From the NCBI GenBank assembly GCA_018647765.1, contig JABGSN010000028.1, positions 1 through 64,000 on the forward strand: a stretch of DNA of 64,000 nt, in the 5' to 3' direction. Made by a program: the position numbers and the translations under genes. This DNA is from Oceanospirillaceae bacterium (lineage in GTDB: Bacteria; Pseudomonadota; Gammaproteobacteria; Pseudomonadales; Balneatricaceae). Within the stretch, counting starts at the first letter, position 1. The number at the start of each line of letters is the position of its first letter. This document shows, one piece after another, positions 44,867-53,161 of this stretch. The notes under the pieces were generated by a model, which saw only the letters and a list, made by a program, of their open reading frames with translations, ran no database searches and had not been told where the DNA came from.

Positions 44867-45724
44867 ATGCAGAATAAACCTCCCAGAGCCATTAAAACGG
44901 ATGAAATTGAAACCTTTCATCTCGATGGCGTGGTACTCCTTAAACAAATGTTCACTGCCGATTGGGTCGATGTACTTACCAAGGGGCTCGCTAAAAATAG
45001 TGAACTACCTACGACTAGGGCCCGAGTTTGGTATCGGGACGAAGCAGGGCGCTCTATGTTTTGGGACAGCCAAGCGTGGCAAAGTATCGATGAATACCAA
45101 AAGTTTATTTATCAGTCGCCTGCTGCCAGTATTGCCGGCCAATTACTTAAAGCCCGGCGCATTAACTTTTTCTTTGATGCCGTGTTTGTACGTTCGCCCG
45201 GTACCCAATTTACCACGCCATGGCATCAGGATGAGCCGTATTGGTCTGTGGAGGGATACGACACCTTAACCTTGTGGATGCCACTGGTACCCGTAGCCAA
45301 AGCCAATGCCTTAGCGTTTGTGCCGGGTTCCCATCGTTCTGACTCGGTGTTTTATCAATATAATTTTGGCAGCCTTAACCCCGATGGTAAGACCGATGTC
45401 GATCAGTCGGACTTTACCAACGTGGGTAAATTGGATATCCCAGATATTGATGCCGATCCAGATGCCTTTGGTGTTACCAGTTGGGACATGCAGCCCGGTG
45501 ATTGTGTGGCCTTTAACAGCCGCATTATTCATGGTGGTTCTGGCAAGTTAGACGAGGACACAGGTCTTAGTGTATTTACCAGTAAATGGTTAGGTGATGA
45601 TGCCCGCATTAAGTTTAGAGAATGTGGTATGGATCCAGACCACACCGACTGTATGTTAGCGGCTGGTTTAAAAGAAGGTGAAAGACCCAGTACCGATCTA
45701 TATCCACAAATTTGGCAGCGCTAA
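44867..45724 (+). CDS. Phytanoyl-CoA dioxygenase (PhyH)-family Fe(II)/2-oxoglutarate oxygenase
   Basis: A 285-residue cupin-fold oxygenase with iron ligands H120-x-D122 in TPWHQDEPYWS and H222 in NSRIIHGGSG, plus FVPGSHRSDS. Such enzymes use 2-oxoglutarate and O2 to hydroxylate an aliphatic substrate, and hydroxylation next to nitrogen leads to N-demethylation. It heads the set that continues with the MttB-family gene after a 129-base gap. TTGGAGAG precedes the ATG. CoA substrates are not required; ectoine and betaine hydroxylases belong here too. Confidence 0.9.
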   Translation: MQNKPPRAIKTDEIETFHLDGVVLLKQMFTADWVDVLTKGLAKNSELPTTRARVWYRDEAGRSMFWDSQAWQSIDEYQKFIYQSPAASIAGQLLKARRINFFFDAVFVRSPGTQFTTPWHQDEPYWSVEGYDTLTLWMPLVPVAKANALAFVPGSHRSDSVFYQYNFGSLNPDGKTDVDQSDFTNVGKLDIPDIDADPDAFGVTSWDMQPGDCVAFNSRIIHGGSGKLDEDTGLSVFTSKWLGDDARIKFRECGMDPDHTDCMLAAGLKEGERPSTDLYPQIWQR

Positions 45725-45853
45725 CTGCCTTAGCTGCCCACGTTGGCGGGTTATTAGCCCTACAAAGATTACATTAGGTTATCTATTGTCCGCCAAATGT
45801 CGTTTGATTTCGAAGCCATAAATATTTACCTTGGGTAAAAATATTAGACTGGA

Positions 45854-47431
45854 ATGAACATGACCCAGGCCTTTCAAGAAGCCACTCGCCCTGTGCGTGG
45901 ACAGCGTAGCGGTGGACGAGCTAATCGACAAAAACTGCGCTGTCATAATATTGAGCAAATGCTGCCTCAGCTAAAGCACAATATGCCCTACACCCAACCT
46001 TTAGACGAAGACCAGATCCGTAAGATTGATGACGCCTCTATGGCGATCCTAGAGGAAGTAGGGGTAGTGTTTCGCGACCCTATAGCCCTTGAAGACTGGC
46101 GCAAAGCCGGAGCTCGGGTCGAAGGGGACTTGGTTAAGTTTGATCGTCATCATATCCGTGAACTAATTTCCAGTATTCCCACTGATTTTGAATACCATGC
46201 TCGCAACCCCGCCAATAACCTTAAGCTAGGCGGCCGTCATTGTATGTTTGTACCCATGACAGGGGCACCTTTTTTGCGGGATCTAGATGACGTGCGGCGT
46301 AACCCCACGTTAGACGACTTGGCCATGTTTCATAAATTAGCTCACATGAGCCCAGCTATACATTCGTCGGCCCACCATATTGTGGAACCCATGGATCACG
46401 CCGTACCTTGGCGTCATTTGCGCATTACTTATTCGTCCATGAAGTACTCGGACAAAACCTTTATGGGCATGACCACGTCTGGCAAAAATGCCGAAGACGT
46501 GATGTATATGTGCGACATTTTATTTGGTAAGGATTTCCTCGACCAACACCCTGTAACGACCGGCAACATTAACGGCAACTCACCTTTGGTATGGGATGCC
46601 ACCATGTTGGGTGCTTTACGGGCCTTTGTTAAACGTAATCAGCCGGTGCTTTGCTCACCGTTTGTTTTGGGTGGAGCAAATACTCCGGCCTCTACCGTGC
46701 CTGCAGTGGTGCAGCTTAATGCAGAAGCCTTGTCTGCCTTGGCTTACACTCAGGTGGTACGTAAGGGTGCGCCGGCTATTTATGGCCATTACTTGGCTAC
46801 CGTGTCTATGCAATCGGGTGCGCCTATGGCGGGCACTCCCGAAATTTGTTTAATGAACTTTATGATCGGTCAAATGGCACGCTATTACGACGTGCCGTGG
46901 CGTACCTCAAATACACTAGGCGGCGCTAAGGTCTTGGATGCCCAAGCGGGCTACGAAAGTGGTGTTAATTTAATGGCGGTGATGATGTCGGGGGCTAACT
47001 ATATTTGGCATTCGGCAGGCTGGAACGAAGCCGGCATGCATTGCTCCACCGCCAAATTTATGGTGGATGCCGAACAATGTGCCATGGCTTATCGTATGGC
47101 CGAAGGGCCACGATGGGATGACTTTGATGAGGCTTTAGCTGCCGTGAGAGACATAGGCCCCGGAGGGCATTACCTTGGTCACCCCCACACGCAAGATAAC
47201 TTTCAACGAGCGTTTTATATGCCTAAACTATTAGATAACAATAACATTGAACAATGGATGGCAAGCGGTAGCAAAAGTATTACCGAGCGGGCCTTGAACT
47301 TGGCCAAGGCCAAACTCAACGAATATGAAGAGCCTAAGTTAGATCAAGCCATCAATGATGAATTGTTAGACTTTATAGCCCGCCGAGAGTCAGAAATCCC
47401 TGACGACGGTGGTTTAAACGAAGACTATTAG
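45854..47431 (+). CDS. MttB-superfamily (trimethylamine methyltransferase family) protein, non-pyrrolysine
   Basis: A 525-residue member of the MttB superfamily, whose TIM-barrel enzymes take a methyl group from trimethylamine or betaines. Family traits include the N-terminal IDDASMAILEEVGVVFRDP, GHYLATVSMQSGAPMAGTPE and the glycine-rich C-terminal GPGGHYLGHPHTQDNFQRAF. No in-frame TAG exists, so it is a non-pyrrolysine homolog; known ones demethylate glycine betaine, proline betaine or carnitine. Known partners are a corrinoid protein and a reactivase, neither of which is in this window. In this aerobic setting the methyl acceptor is unknown. Its stop is eight bases before the next gene. Confidence 0.88.
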   Translation: MNMTQAFQEATRPVRGQRSGGRANRQKLRCHNIEQMLPQLKHNMPYTQPLDEDQIRKIDDASMAILEEVGVVFRDPIALEDWRKAGARVEGDLVKFDRHHIRELISSIPTDFEYHARNPANNLKLGGRHCMFVPMTGAPFLRDLDDVRRNPTLDDLAMFHKLAHMSPAIHSSAHHIVEPMDHAVPWRHLRITYSSMKYSDKTFMGMTTSGKNAEDVMYMCDILFGKDFLDQHPVTTGNINGNSPLVWDATMLGALRAFVKRNQPVLCSPFVLGGANTPASTVPAVVQLNAEALSALAYTQVVRKGAPAIYGHYLATVSMQSGAPMAGTPEICLMNFMIGQMARYYDVPWRTSNTLGGAKVLDAQAGYESGVNLMAVMMSGANYIWHSAGWNEAGMHCSTAKFMVDAEQCAMAYRMAEGPRWDDFDEALAAVRDIGPGGHYLGHPHTQDNFQRAFYMPKLLDNNNIEQWMASGSKSITERALNLAKAKLNEYEEPKLDQAINDELLDFIARRESEIPDDGGLNEDY

Positions 47432-47439
47432 GTTAGCGC

Positions 47440-49509
47440 ATGCATCAAGACCCACTACTTCAGAGCTACCAGCTAAAACATTTAACCCTACGGAATAGGC
47501 TCATGAGTAGCGCCCATGCGCCGGGTTATATTGAAGATCGCATTCCTAAAGAGCGGTATCGTCTATACCACCAAGAAAAAGCCAAAGGTGGTTTAGGACT
47601 AACCATGTTTGGCGGCTCTAGCACAGTGTCTACCGATTCACCGGCAGCGTTTGCGCAAATCGATTTAAGTCAAGATGTGGTGACGCCGTGGCTAAAGCAA
47701 CTCGCCCAAGCGGTGCACGATCAAGGCGCAGGCATTATGTGCCAGCTCACTCACCTTGGCCGGCGCACGCGTTTTGATGTGGAACATTGGTTGCCGCCTG
47801 TGGCGCCCACGGCCCTAGCAGAAAGACCCCACGGTAGTGTGCCTGCGAAATTGCTAGAGTCAGACATCAAACGCATCTTGCAAGACTACAGTAGCGCGGT
47901 TTACCGTTGTGCAGAGGCGGGCTTAGATGGTATTGAATTGATGGCCTATGGCCACTTAATCGATCAATTTTGGACCCCAAAATTTAATCAGAGAGAAGAC
48001 GTATTTGGTGGTAACTTACATCGCCGGTTGGAGTTTACCTACCGACTATTTGACAGTATTCGGCAGTCTGTGGGGAATGACTTTATTGTCGGTATACGCA
48101 TGACAGGTGACGACTTTTTGTCTCACAGTGATGCCGAAAATACGGCTAAACAAGGGCTCAATGAAGACGCATGTCTTACTATAGCTGAGGCACTGCAAGC
48201 CACGGGCCAGTTGGATTTTTTCAACTTTGTGGGTGGTCATCTTACCACTGATATGGGTTTGGCTGATTGTATTCCGCCTATGGGCAGTGCAAGTTCGCCT
48301 TACCTCAATTTGGCAGGCCGGTTAAAACAACATCTGCAACTCCCTGTGTTGCATGCCACCCGTGTCACCGATGTGGCAACCGCTCGCCACGCTGTCGCTA
48401 GTGGTTTGGTCGATGTGATTGGTATGACTCGAGGCCATATGGCCGACCCTCATATTGTCAATAAAATTAAGGCAGGCCAAGAACACCGTATTCGCCCCTG
48501 CGTGGGTGCAGGTTATTGTTTAGATCGGTTACACGCATTAGGTGAAGCTTTGTGTATGCACAATGTAGCCACTGGCCGCGAAGCCGAATTACCCCACGTA
48601 ATTGCTACCAGCGCAAAGCCCAATAAGCGTGTAGTCATTGCTGGTGCAGGGGTGGCAGGCCTAGAGGCGGCTCGTGTTGCTGCTAGCCGAGGGCACCAGG
48701 TCACCGTTATTGAGGCCACCAATCAGGTAGGTGGTCAACTTAATTTGGCTTCGCAACCGCAGCGACGCCAAGAAATGCAGGCAGTCAGTGGCTGGCTCTA
48801 TGGCGAGTGCCAAGCCTTAGACGTGCAGTTTGAATTTAATACTTGGGCCGATGCGGATGTGGTTTTGGCGTATGACCCAGATATGGTCATTGTGGCCACC
48901 GGTGGGTTTCCGTTGGAATTGCCTATTAAAGCCGAGCAAGAGCTGTTAACCAGCACATGGGACATTCTTACAGGCCAAGTAAAACCTGCCAGCAGGGTCT
49001 TGTTGTATGACGAAACCGGCACCCATGTGGGCATGGGTTGCGCCGAATTTATGTTGCAAAAAGGCACTACTGAGTTAGAGATAGTTGCGCCACATCGGCA
49101 TATTGGCCGAGAAGTCGGCGACGTTAATTTTCCACATTATCTGCGTGGTTTATACGCCCTTGGCGCTCGCCTAACGCCCGATTGGGAACTGGTTAAGGTG
49201 GCAAGTCAGGGCGCGCAGTTAGAAGCAACACTATGGAACGAATACAGTAATGCCTATCAAACCCGCTTTGTCGATCAGGTGGTGGTGGAAAACGGCACCC
49301 AAGTGAACGATGATGTATTTCAACAATTGTCACCGCAGAGTCGTAATTTAGGCCAAATAGATTTATCTGGCTTACGCCAGAATACGCCTGCGTTACTAGA
49401 GCTCAACAAAGTCGGTAAGTTTTATCTATACCGTATTGGCGACGCATGGGCGGGCCGCAGTGTGCATGCGGCTTTGTATGATGCCCTACGGCTGTTAAAA
49501 GACTATTAA
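47440..49509 (+). CDS. Old Yellow-type FMN/Fe-S/FAD demethylase, DgcA/StcD-like
   Basis: A 689-residue enzyme with the trimethylamine dehydrogenase layout. An FMN TIM barrel (about 5-345) is followed by an iron-sulfur segment RPCVGAGYCLDRLHALGEAL with C354, C360 and C372, then an FAD/NAD-like domain beginning RVVIAGAGVAGLEAARVAA. The second of the four expected cluster cysteines is alanine (A357). The closest functional relatives I recall are dimethylglycine (DgcA) and N-methylproline (StcD/HpbA) demethylases. It would remove the second N-methyl group after the MttB-family enzyme acts. Confidence 0.88.
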   Translation: MHQDPLLQSYQLKHLTLRNRLMSSAHAPGYIEDRIPKERYRLYHQEKAKGGLGLTMFGGSSTVSTDSPAAFAQIDLSQDVVTPWLKQLAQAVHDQGAGIMCQLTHLGRRTRFDVEHWLPPVAPTALAERPHGSVPAKLLESDIKRILQDYSSAVYRCAEAGLDGIELMAYGHLIDQFWTPKFNQREDVFGGNLHRRLEFTYRLFDSIRQSVGNDFIVGIRMTGDDFLSHSDAENTAKQGLNEDACLTIAEALQATGQLDFFNFVGGHLTTDMGLADCIPPMGSASSPYLNLAGRLKQHLQLPVLHATRVTDVATARHAVASGLVDVIGMTRGHMADPHIVNKIKAGQEHRIRPCVGAGYCLDRLHALGEALCMHNVATGREAELPHVIATSAKPNKRVVIAGAGVAGLEAARVAASRGHQVTVIEATNQVGGQLNLASQPQRRQEMQAVSGWLYGECQALDVQFEFNTWADADVVLAYDPDMVIVATGGFPLELPIKAEQELLTSTWDILTGQVKPASRVLLYDETGTHVGMGCAEFMLQKGTTELEIVAPHRHIGREVGDVNFPHYLRGLYALGARLTPDWELVKVASQGAQLEATLWNEYSNAYQTRFVDQVVVENGTQVNDDVFQQLSPQSRNLGQIDLSGLRQNTPALLELNKVGKFYLYRIGDAWAGRSVHAALYDALRLLKDY

Positions 49510-49521
49510 TGGAGAAAGGTT

Positions 49522-50292
49522 ATGGCACGTTTCACCGATAAACGCGTAATTATAACGGGAGCAGCTGGAGGCATAGGCCAAACATTGGTCGACCTTTTTT
49601 GCCGCGAAGGGGCTAGAGTCATAGCGAGCGATCGTCAAGAGACGGCACTTAATCAATTAATTCAAATATGGCATCAAAAAGGCTATGAAGTCATGCCTTA
49701 TGCCGGTGATCTTGCCCAGAAGGACTACTGTGAAAGCCTAGTCAGCAGCGCAGTACAGCAACTCGGTGGGCTAGATATACTCATCAATAATGCCGGCATT
49801 ATTCCCCGTGGTACCATACTTGAGACTACAGACGAGATGTGGTTCAGTGCCATGAACATTAACCTAAATGCCGTGTTTTTCCTGTGCCGAGCGGCTATTC
49901 CACACATACAACAAGCGGGCAAAGGTGCCATCGTCAATATCAGTTCGGTGTGGGGTACCCAACCTGGACCGGCCCATGTGGCGTATTGCACCAGTAAAGG
50001 TGCGCTGGCATGTTTAACCCAAAACTTAGGGCGTGACCATGCGGGGGATCAAATTCGAGTTAATGCCGTGTGCCCCAACGAGGTCAATACACCCATGATC
50101 CGTAGTGGTTTTGAACGCCGAGGGTTAGACCCTGATGCGGCCATTGAGCAGCTCAATCAAAGCGTACCGATTGGTCGTATCGCCGAACCCGAAGATATCA
50201 CCGATGTTATTGCCTTTTTGGCATCCGATGACGCCCGCTACATTTGTGGTGAAACCATCGCCGTGACCGGCGCAAAACCAGTATGTGGTTGA
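49522..50292 (+). CDS. Short-chain dehydrogenase/reductase (first of two)
   Basis: A 256-residue classical SDR with TGAAGGIG (12-19), NNAG (89-92), S141/S142, Y155 and K159. The C-terminal GETIAVTGAKPVCG is a little unlike the usual G-x-D-GG-x end. AATGGAGAAAGG gives a strong ribosome-binding site. It follows the OYE-type gene by 12 bases. The substrate is probably an alcohol or ketone of the catabolic pathway but cannot be specified. Confidence 0.9.
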   Translation: MARFTDKRVIITGAAGGIGQTLVDLFCREGARVIASDRQETALNQLIQIWHQKGYEVMPYAGDLAQKDYCESLVSSAVQQLGGLDILINNAGIIPRGTILETTDEMWFSAMNINLNAVFFLCRAAIPHIQQAGKGAIVNISSVWGTQPGPAHVAYCTSKGALACLTQNLGRDHAGDQIRVNAVCPNEVNTPMIRSGFERRGLDPDAAIEQLNQSVPIGRIAEPEDITDVIAFLASDDARYICGETIAVTGAKPVCG

Positions 50293-50305
50293 GAAGGAGA
50301 AAAAT

Positions 50306-51052
50306 ATGCAGCAAGTCGCATTAGTAACGGGAGGTGGTCGGGGTATTGGCCAAGGTATAAGTCTGGCGCTGGTCGAAGCGGGCTACCACGTCATTGTTCT
50401 TCAAAGGTCGAGTTTAGCTGATGATTTACAAGGTCATGAGCATATCGATTTTATAGCGGTGGATCTAGGGGTAGGTGCCGAATTTGAAGGCGTGGTTAGT
50501 ACCATTGCCGAACGGTATGGTCGTTTAGACCTGTTGGTGAACAATGCCGGGGTAATGTTGCAACAAACCATGGGAAATATAGTGCGCCACGACTGGGACT
50601 TGCTTATGGCACTCAACGTGTCGACCCCGGTGTTTTTAACCCAAGCCTTGCTGCCGATGTTGGTGGCAAGCCAAGGCAATGTCATTCATATTGGTTCCAT
50701 AGAAGGTTGGGCAGCCAACCCAGACCATGTAGCCTATTGCGCCAGTAAAGGCGCCATTCACAGTATGACCAAGGCCATGGCCATCGATCTAGGCCCCCAA
50801 GGAGTGCGTTGTAATGCCATTGCACCGGGCTGGATTCGTTCCCAATTGAGCGATGATTACATTAATGGCCAGGCTAACGTCGCTGAAGCGTGGCAAGGAT
50901 TGTTAAATATGCACCCAGTAGGGCGAGTGGGCGAGCCTCAAGATATTGGCCAAGCGGTGGTGTTTTTGGCGAGTGATCAAGCCAGTTTTATCAGTGGCCA
51001 AGTGTTGGTGGTGGATGGTGCCCGAACCAGCAAATTACCACTGCCGTTTTAG
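50306..51052 (+). CDS. Short-chain dehydrogenase/reductase (second of two)
   Basis: A 248-residue classical SDR starting at the ATG after AAGGAGA; an upstream GTG would overlap the previous gene and add seven residues. Cofactor motif TGGGRGIG (8-15), NNAG (79-82), Y144 and K148, and the family end SGQVLVVDGARTSKLPLPF. It differs clearly from its neighbour, so the pair is not a recent duplication. It is the last gene of the MttB-OYE-SDR-SDR run. Confidence 0.9.
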   Translation: MQQVALVTGGGRGIGQGISLALVEAGYHVIVLQRSSLADDLQGHEHIDFIAVDLGVGAEFEGVVSTIAERYGRLDLLVNNAGVMLQQTMGNIVRHDWDLLMALNVSTPVFLTQALLPMLVASQGNVIHIGSIEGWAANPDHVAYCASKGAIHSMTKAMAIDLGPQGVRCNAIAPGWIRSQLSDDYINGQANVAEAWQGLLNMHPVGRVGEPQDIGQAVVFLASDQASFISGQVLVVDGARTSKLPLPF

Positions 51053-51164
51053 ACTCATATTGGCTTACATTTTTGCTCTAAACTGGGCATAGGCTTGTCA
51101 CAAATTGTTTGGTACACTGAATTTTCGATTCATTCTTGGACCAGCGAATTTGCCCGAAAAACAG

Positions 51165-52097
51165 ATGCCTGACGCGATTCTGCCATACCTTACGGCGGCT
51201 ATTGATCTTGGTTCTAATAGCTTCCATGTAACTCTTGTTGATACTCGTCCAAACAAAGATGGCGCGCCGTATACTGTGGTGAGTAGGGCGGGTGAAAAAA
51301 TCCAATTAGCTGCGGGTTTAGATGAAAATAATCATCTTAGTGATGCAGCCATTGATCGTGGTTTAAACTGCTTGCAACGATTAGCGCCCAAGTTGGCTGC
51401 ACTCGACCCTAAAAACTGTCACGTGGTGGCAACCAATACTCTACGCGTGGCTATAAATAGCGCCGACTTTTTGGTTAAAGCAGAATCAATTTTGGGGGTG
51501 CCTATCCGTGTGGTATCAGGTGATGAAGAGGCCGCTTTAATCTTTACAGGTGTGGTGGGTGAGATCTCATGCACAGGATTTAAAGACAGTGATAAATTGG
51601 TGATCGACATTGGTGGTGGCAGCACTGAACTAATTCAGGGATGTAAAGAACCGCAAATTTTGCACAGCTTTCCCATGGGCTGTGTTGTCTTTAGTCAACA
51701 ATTTTTCCCGCAACGAAAAATCACCCAAGAAAGCATACAACTTGCAGTTAATGCTGCCCAAGCTGCCATGGCTAACAAACTTCCCTGTTTCCAAGCTAAA
51801 GGCTGGCAGGTATGTATAGGCTCGTCGGGTACGGTCAAAGCGCTGGCCCACGTTAGTAACTTAAAAGAACACGGCATTTGTTATTTAGACCTAGGATCAA
51901 TGGCTTTGATAGAGGAAAAGCTATTAGCCTTTGATGAATTAGATGATGTACAAATGGACGGTTTGCGCCCAGATAGGGGCGAGGTGTTACCGGCGGGTTA
52001 TGCCATACTAAAAGGCATTATGCTCAGCCTAAACTTAAACCGTATCTACTTTTCTGCAGGTGCCTTGCGCGAAGGCGTGTTACTTGAGTCCTTGTAA
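51165..52097 (+). CDS. Ppx/GppA-family phosphatase, short form
   Basis: A protein of about 310 residues from the ASKHA fold with phosphate loops AIDLGSNSFHVTLVD (12-26) and VIDIGGGSTELIQG. It contains only the two catalytic domains, unlike the roughly 500-residue E. coli Ppx and GppA with helical extensions. Members split polyphosphate or pppGpp. The ATG 20 codons inside the longest frame is chosen because homology begins there. It interrupts two catabolic gene sets without obvious functional tie. Confidence 0.88.
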   Translation: MPDAILPYLTAAIDLGSNSFHVTLVDTRPNKDGAPYTVVSRAGEKIQLAAGLDENNHLSDAAIDRGLNCLQRLAPKLAALDPKNCHVVATNTLRVAINSADFLVKAESILGVPIRVVSGDEEAALIFTGVVGEISCTGFKDSDKLVIDIGGGSTELIQGCKEPQILHSFPMGCVVFSQQFFPQRKITQESIQLAVNAAQAAMANKLPCFQAKGWQVCIGSSGTVKALAHVSNLKEHGICYLDLGSMALIEEKLLAFDELDDVQMDGLRPDRGEVLPAGYAILKGIMLSLNLNRIYFSAGALREGVLLESL

Positions 52098-52127
52098 ACG
52101 CGCTTTGCAATGATGTTTTTGTAACAT

Positions 52128-53030
52128 TTATTGAGACTGAAAGTGCTGTTTGGCGAACTCTTGGAAGGCGCTCATTAGGCGAGTGGGACGCTTGGCCTCC
52201 AGCCAAGTCATGCTGATATAACCCGGTTCCACTTCTTCGGTGATGGGTTTTGTAATCAGCGCGTTGCCATTGTAATCTACCCCTGCCTCTGGTTTTGTTA
52301 CCAGCACCGAATACCCCATGCCATGAGCCACAAACCCACGCACTGTTTCAAACGACGGCGAGCGGTACTTGATCCATGGTTCTAGGCCTTGATTGCGAAA
52401 TAGGCTGGTAAAATAATCACGGCTTGGCGCTACATCAAGTAGTATCATCGGAAATTCCACCAGTTCTGCCAAGCTGATGCTGTCTCTGTTAGCCAAAGTG
52501 TGTAACGGGTCTAGGACAATATGTGGCATGGGTTCTATCAGTGCTTCAGAAGTTAAGTCTTGATCTAAGGCCACGCTGTACATAAAAGCCAAATCAAAGG
52601 TGCCATTGTGTAAGCCTTGATTTAGTTGGTCTTGGTTAGCTTCATAGAGCCGTAAATCCACCTGAGGATGTAAACTTAAAAACTCGGTAATCAAGGGTGG
52701 CATGTACATGGGTGCTATGGTTAAAAAGCACCCGATTTCTAATTTTCCTTGCAGACCTGGACCTAAATCGCGCACATTGGTTTCGAGTTCAATGGCATGG
52801 GCCAATAAGCTGCGCGCACGCAGCAACAGGTCTTCACCGGCCGTGGTGAGTGATACACCTTGCGCGTGATGACGCAAAAATAACTGTAATTCAAAGTGAT
52901 CTTCTAACAGACCCATAGCATGGGTGACGGCAGGTTGTGATATATGCAGACTTCGAGCCGCAGCCGCGATACTTTGATGTTCGGAAACTGCGACAAAATA
53001 ACGTAGTTGTTTAAGAGTTACTTTAAGCAT
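52128..53030 (-). CDS. LysR-family transcriptional regulator
   Basis: A 300-residue LTTR with an N-terminal HTH (LKQLRYFVAVSEHQSIAAAA, LHISQPAVTHAMGLLEDHFE) and an effector-binding domain. It is divergent from the HpaB-reductase-Rid-PhyH-DUF1028-ArgE operon and is the likely activator of it. The effector would be a pathway substrate or intermediate. Confidence 0.92.
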   Translation of the reverse strand: MLKVTLKQLRYFVAVSEHQSIAAAARSLHISQPAVTHAMGLLEDHFELQLFLRHHAQGVSLTTAGEDLLLRARSLLAHAIELETNVRDLGPGLQGKLEIGCFLTIAPMYMPPLITEFLSLHPQVDLRLYEANQDQLNQGLHNGTFDLAFMYSVALDQDLTSEALIEPMPHIVLDPLHTLANRDSISLAELVEFPMILLDVAPSRDYFTSLFRNQGLEPWIKYRSPSFETVRGFVAHGMGYSVLVTKPEAGVDYNGNALITKPITEEVEPGYISMTWLEAKRPTRLMSAFQEFAKQHFQSQ

Positions 53031-53044
53031 TGCGTAGCTGACCT

Positions 53045-53059
53045 ATAAAATTAATTTAT
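53045..53059. promoter_or_regulatory. Candidate LysR-type box (T-N11-A)
   Basis: ATAAA-N5-TTTAT is an inverted repeat of the T-N11-A form used by LysR regulators. It lies between the divergent regulator and monooxygenase genes, close to the regulator start, where autoregulation would be expected. The region is very AT-rich, so chance occurrence is possible. Confidence 0.35.
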
Positions 53060-53161
53060 CTTATTGCAAAATTTAAAATATTTTATTTTATCGTAACACC
53101 ATTACATACTTGATTCATGTCATTTGTTGAGGCTCTTTAATGCCTCCTTTGGAGAGTTTGC

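Noticed and set aside
45854-47431. MttB-family gene as a pyrrolysine-containing trimethylamine methyltransferase
   Set aside because: The frame has no internal TAG, and no pyl genes or corrinoid protein are present, so it belongs to the non-pyrrolysine branch.
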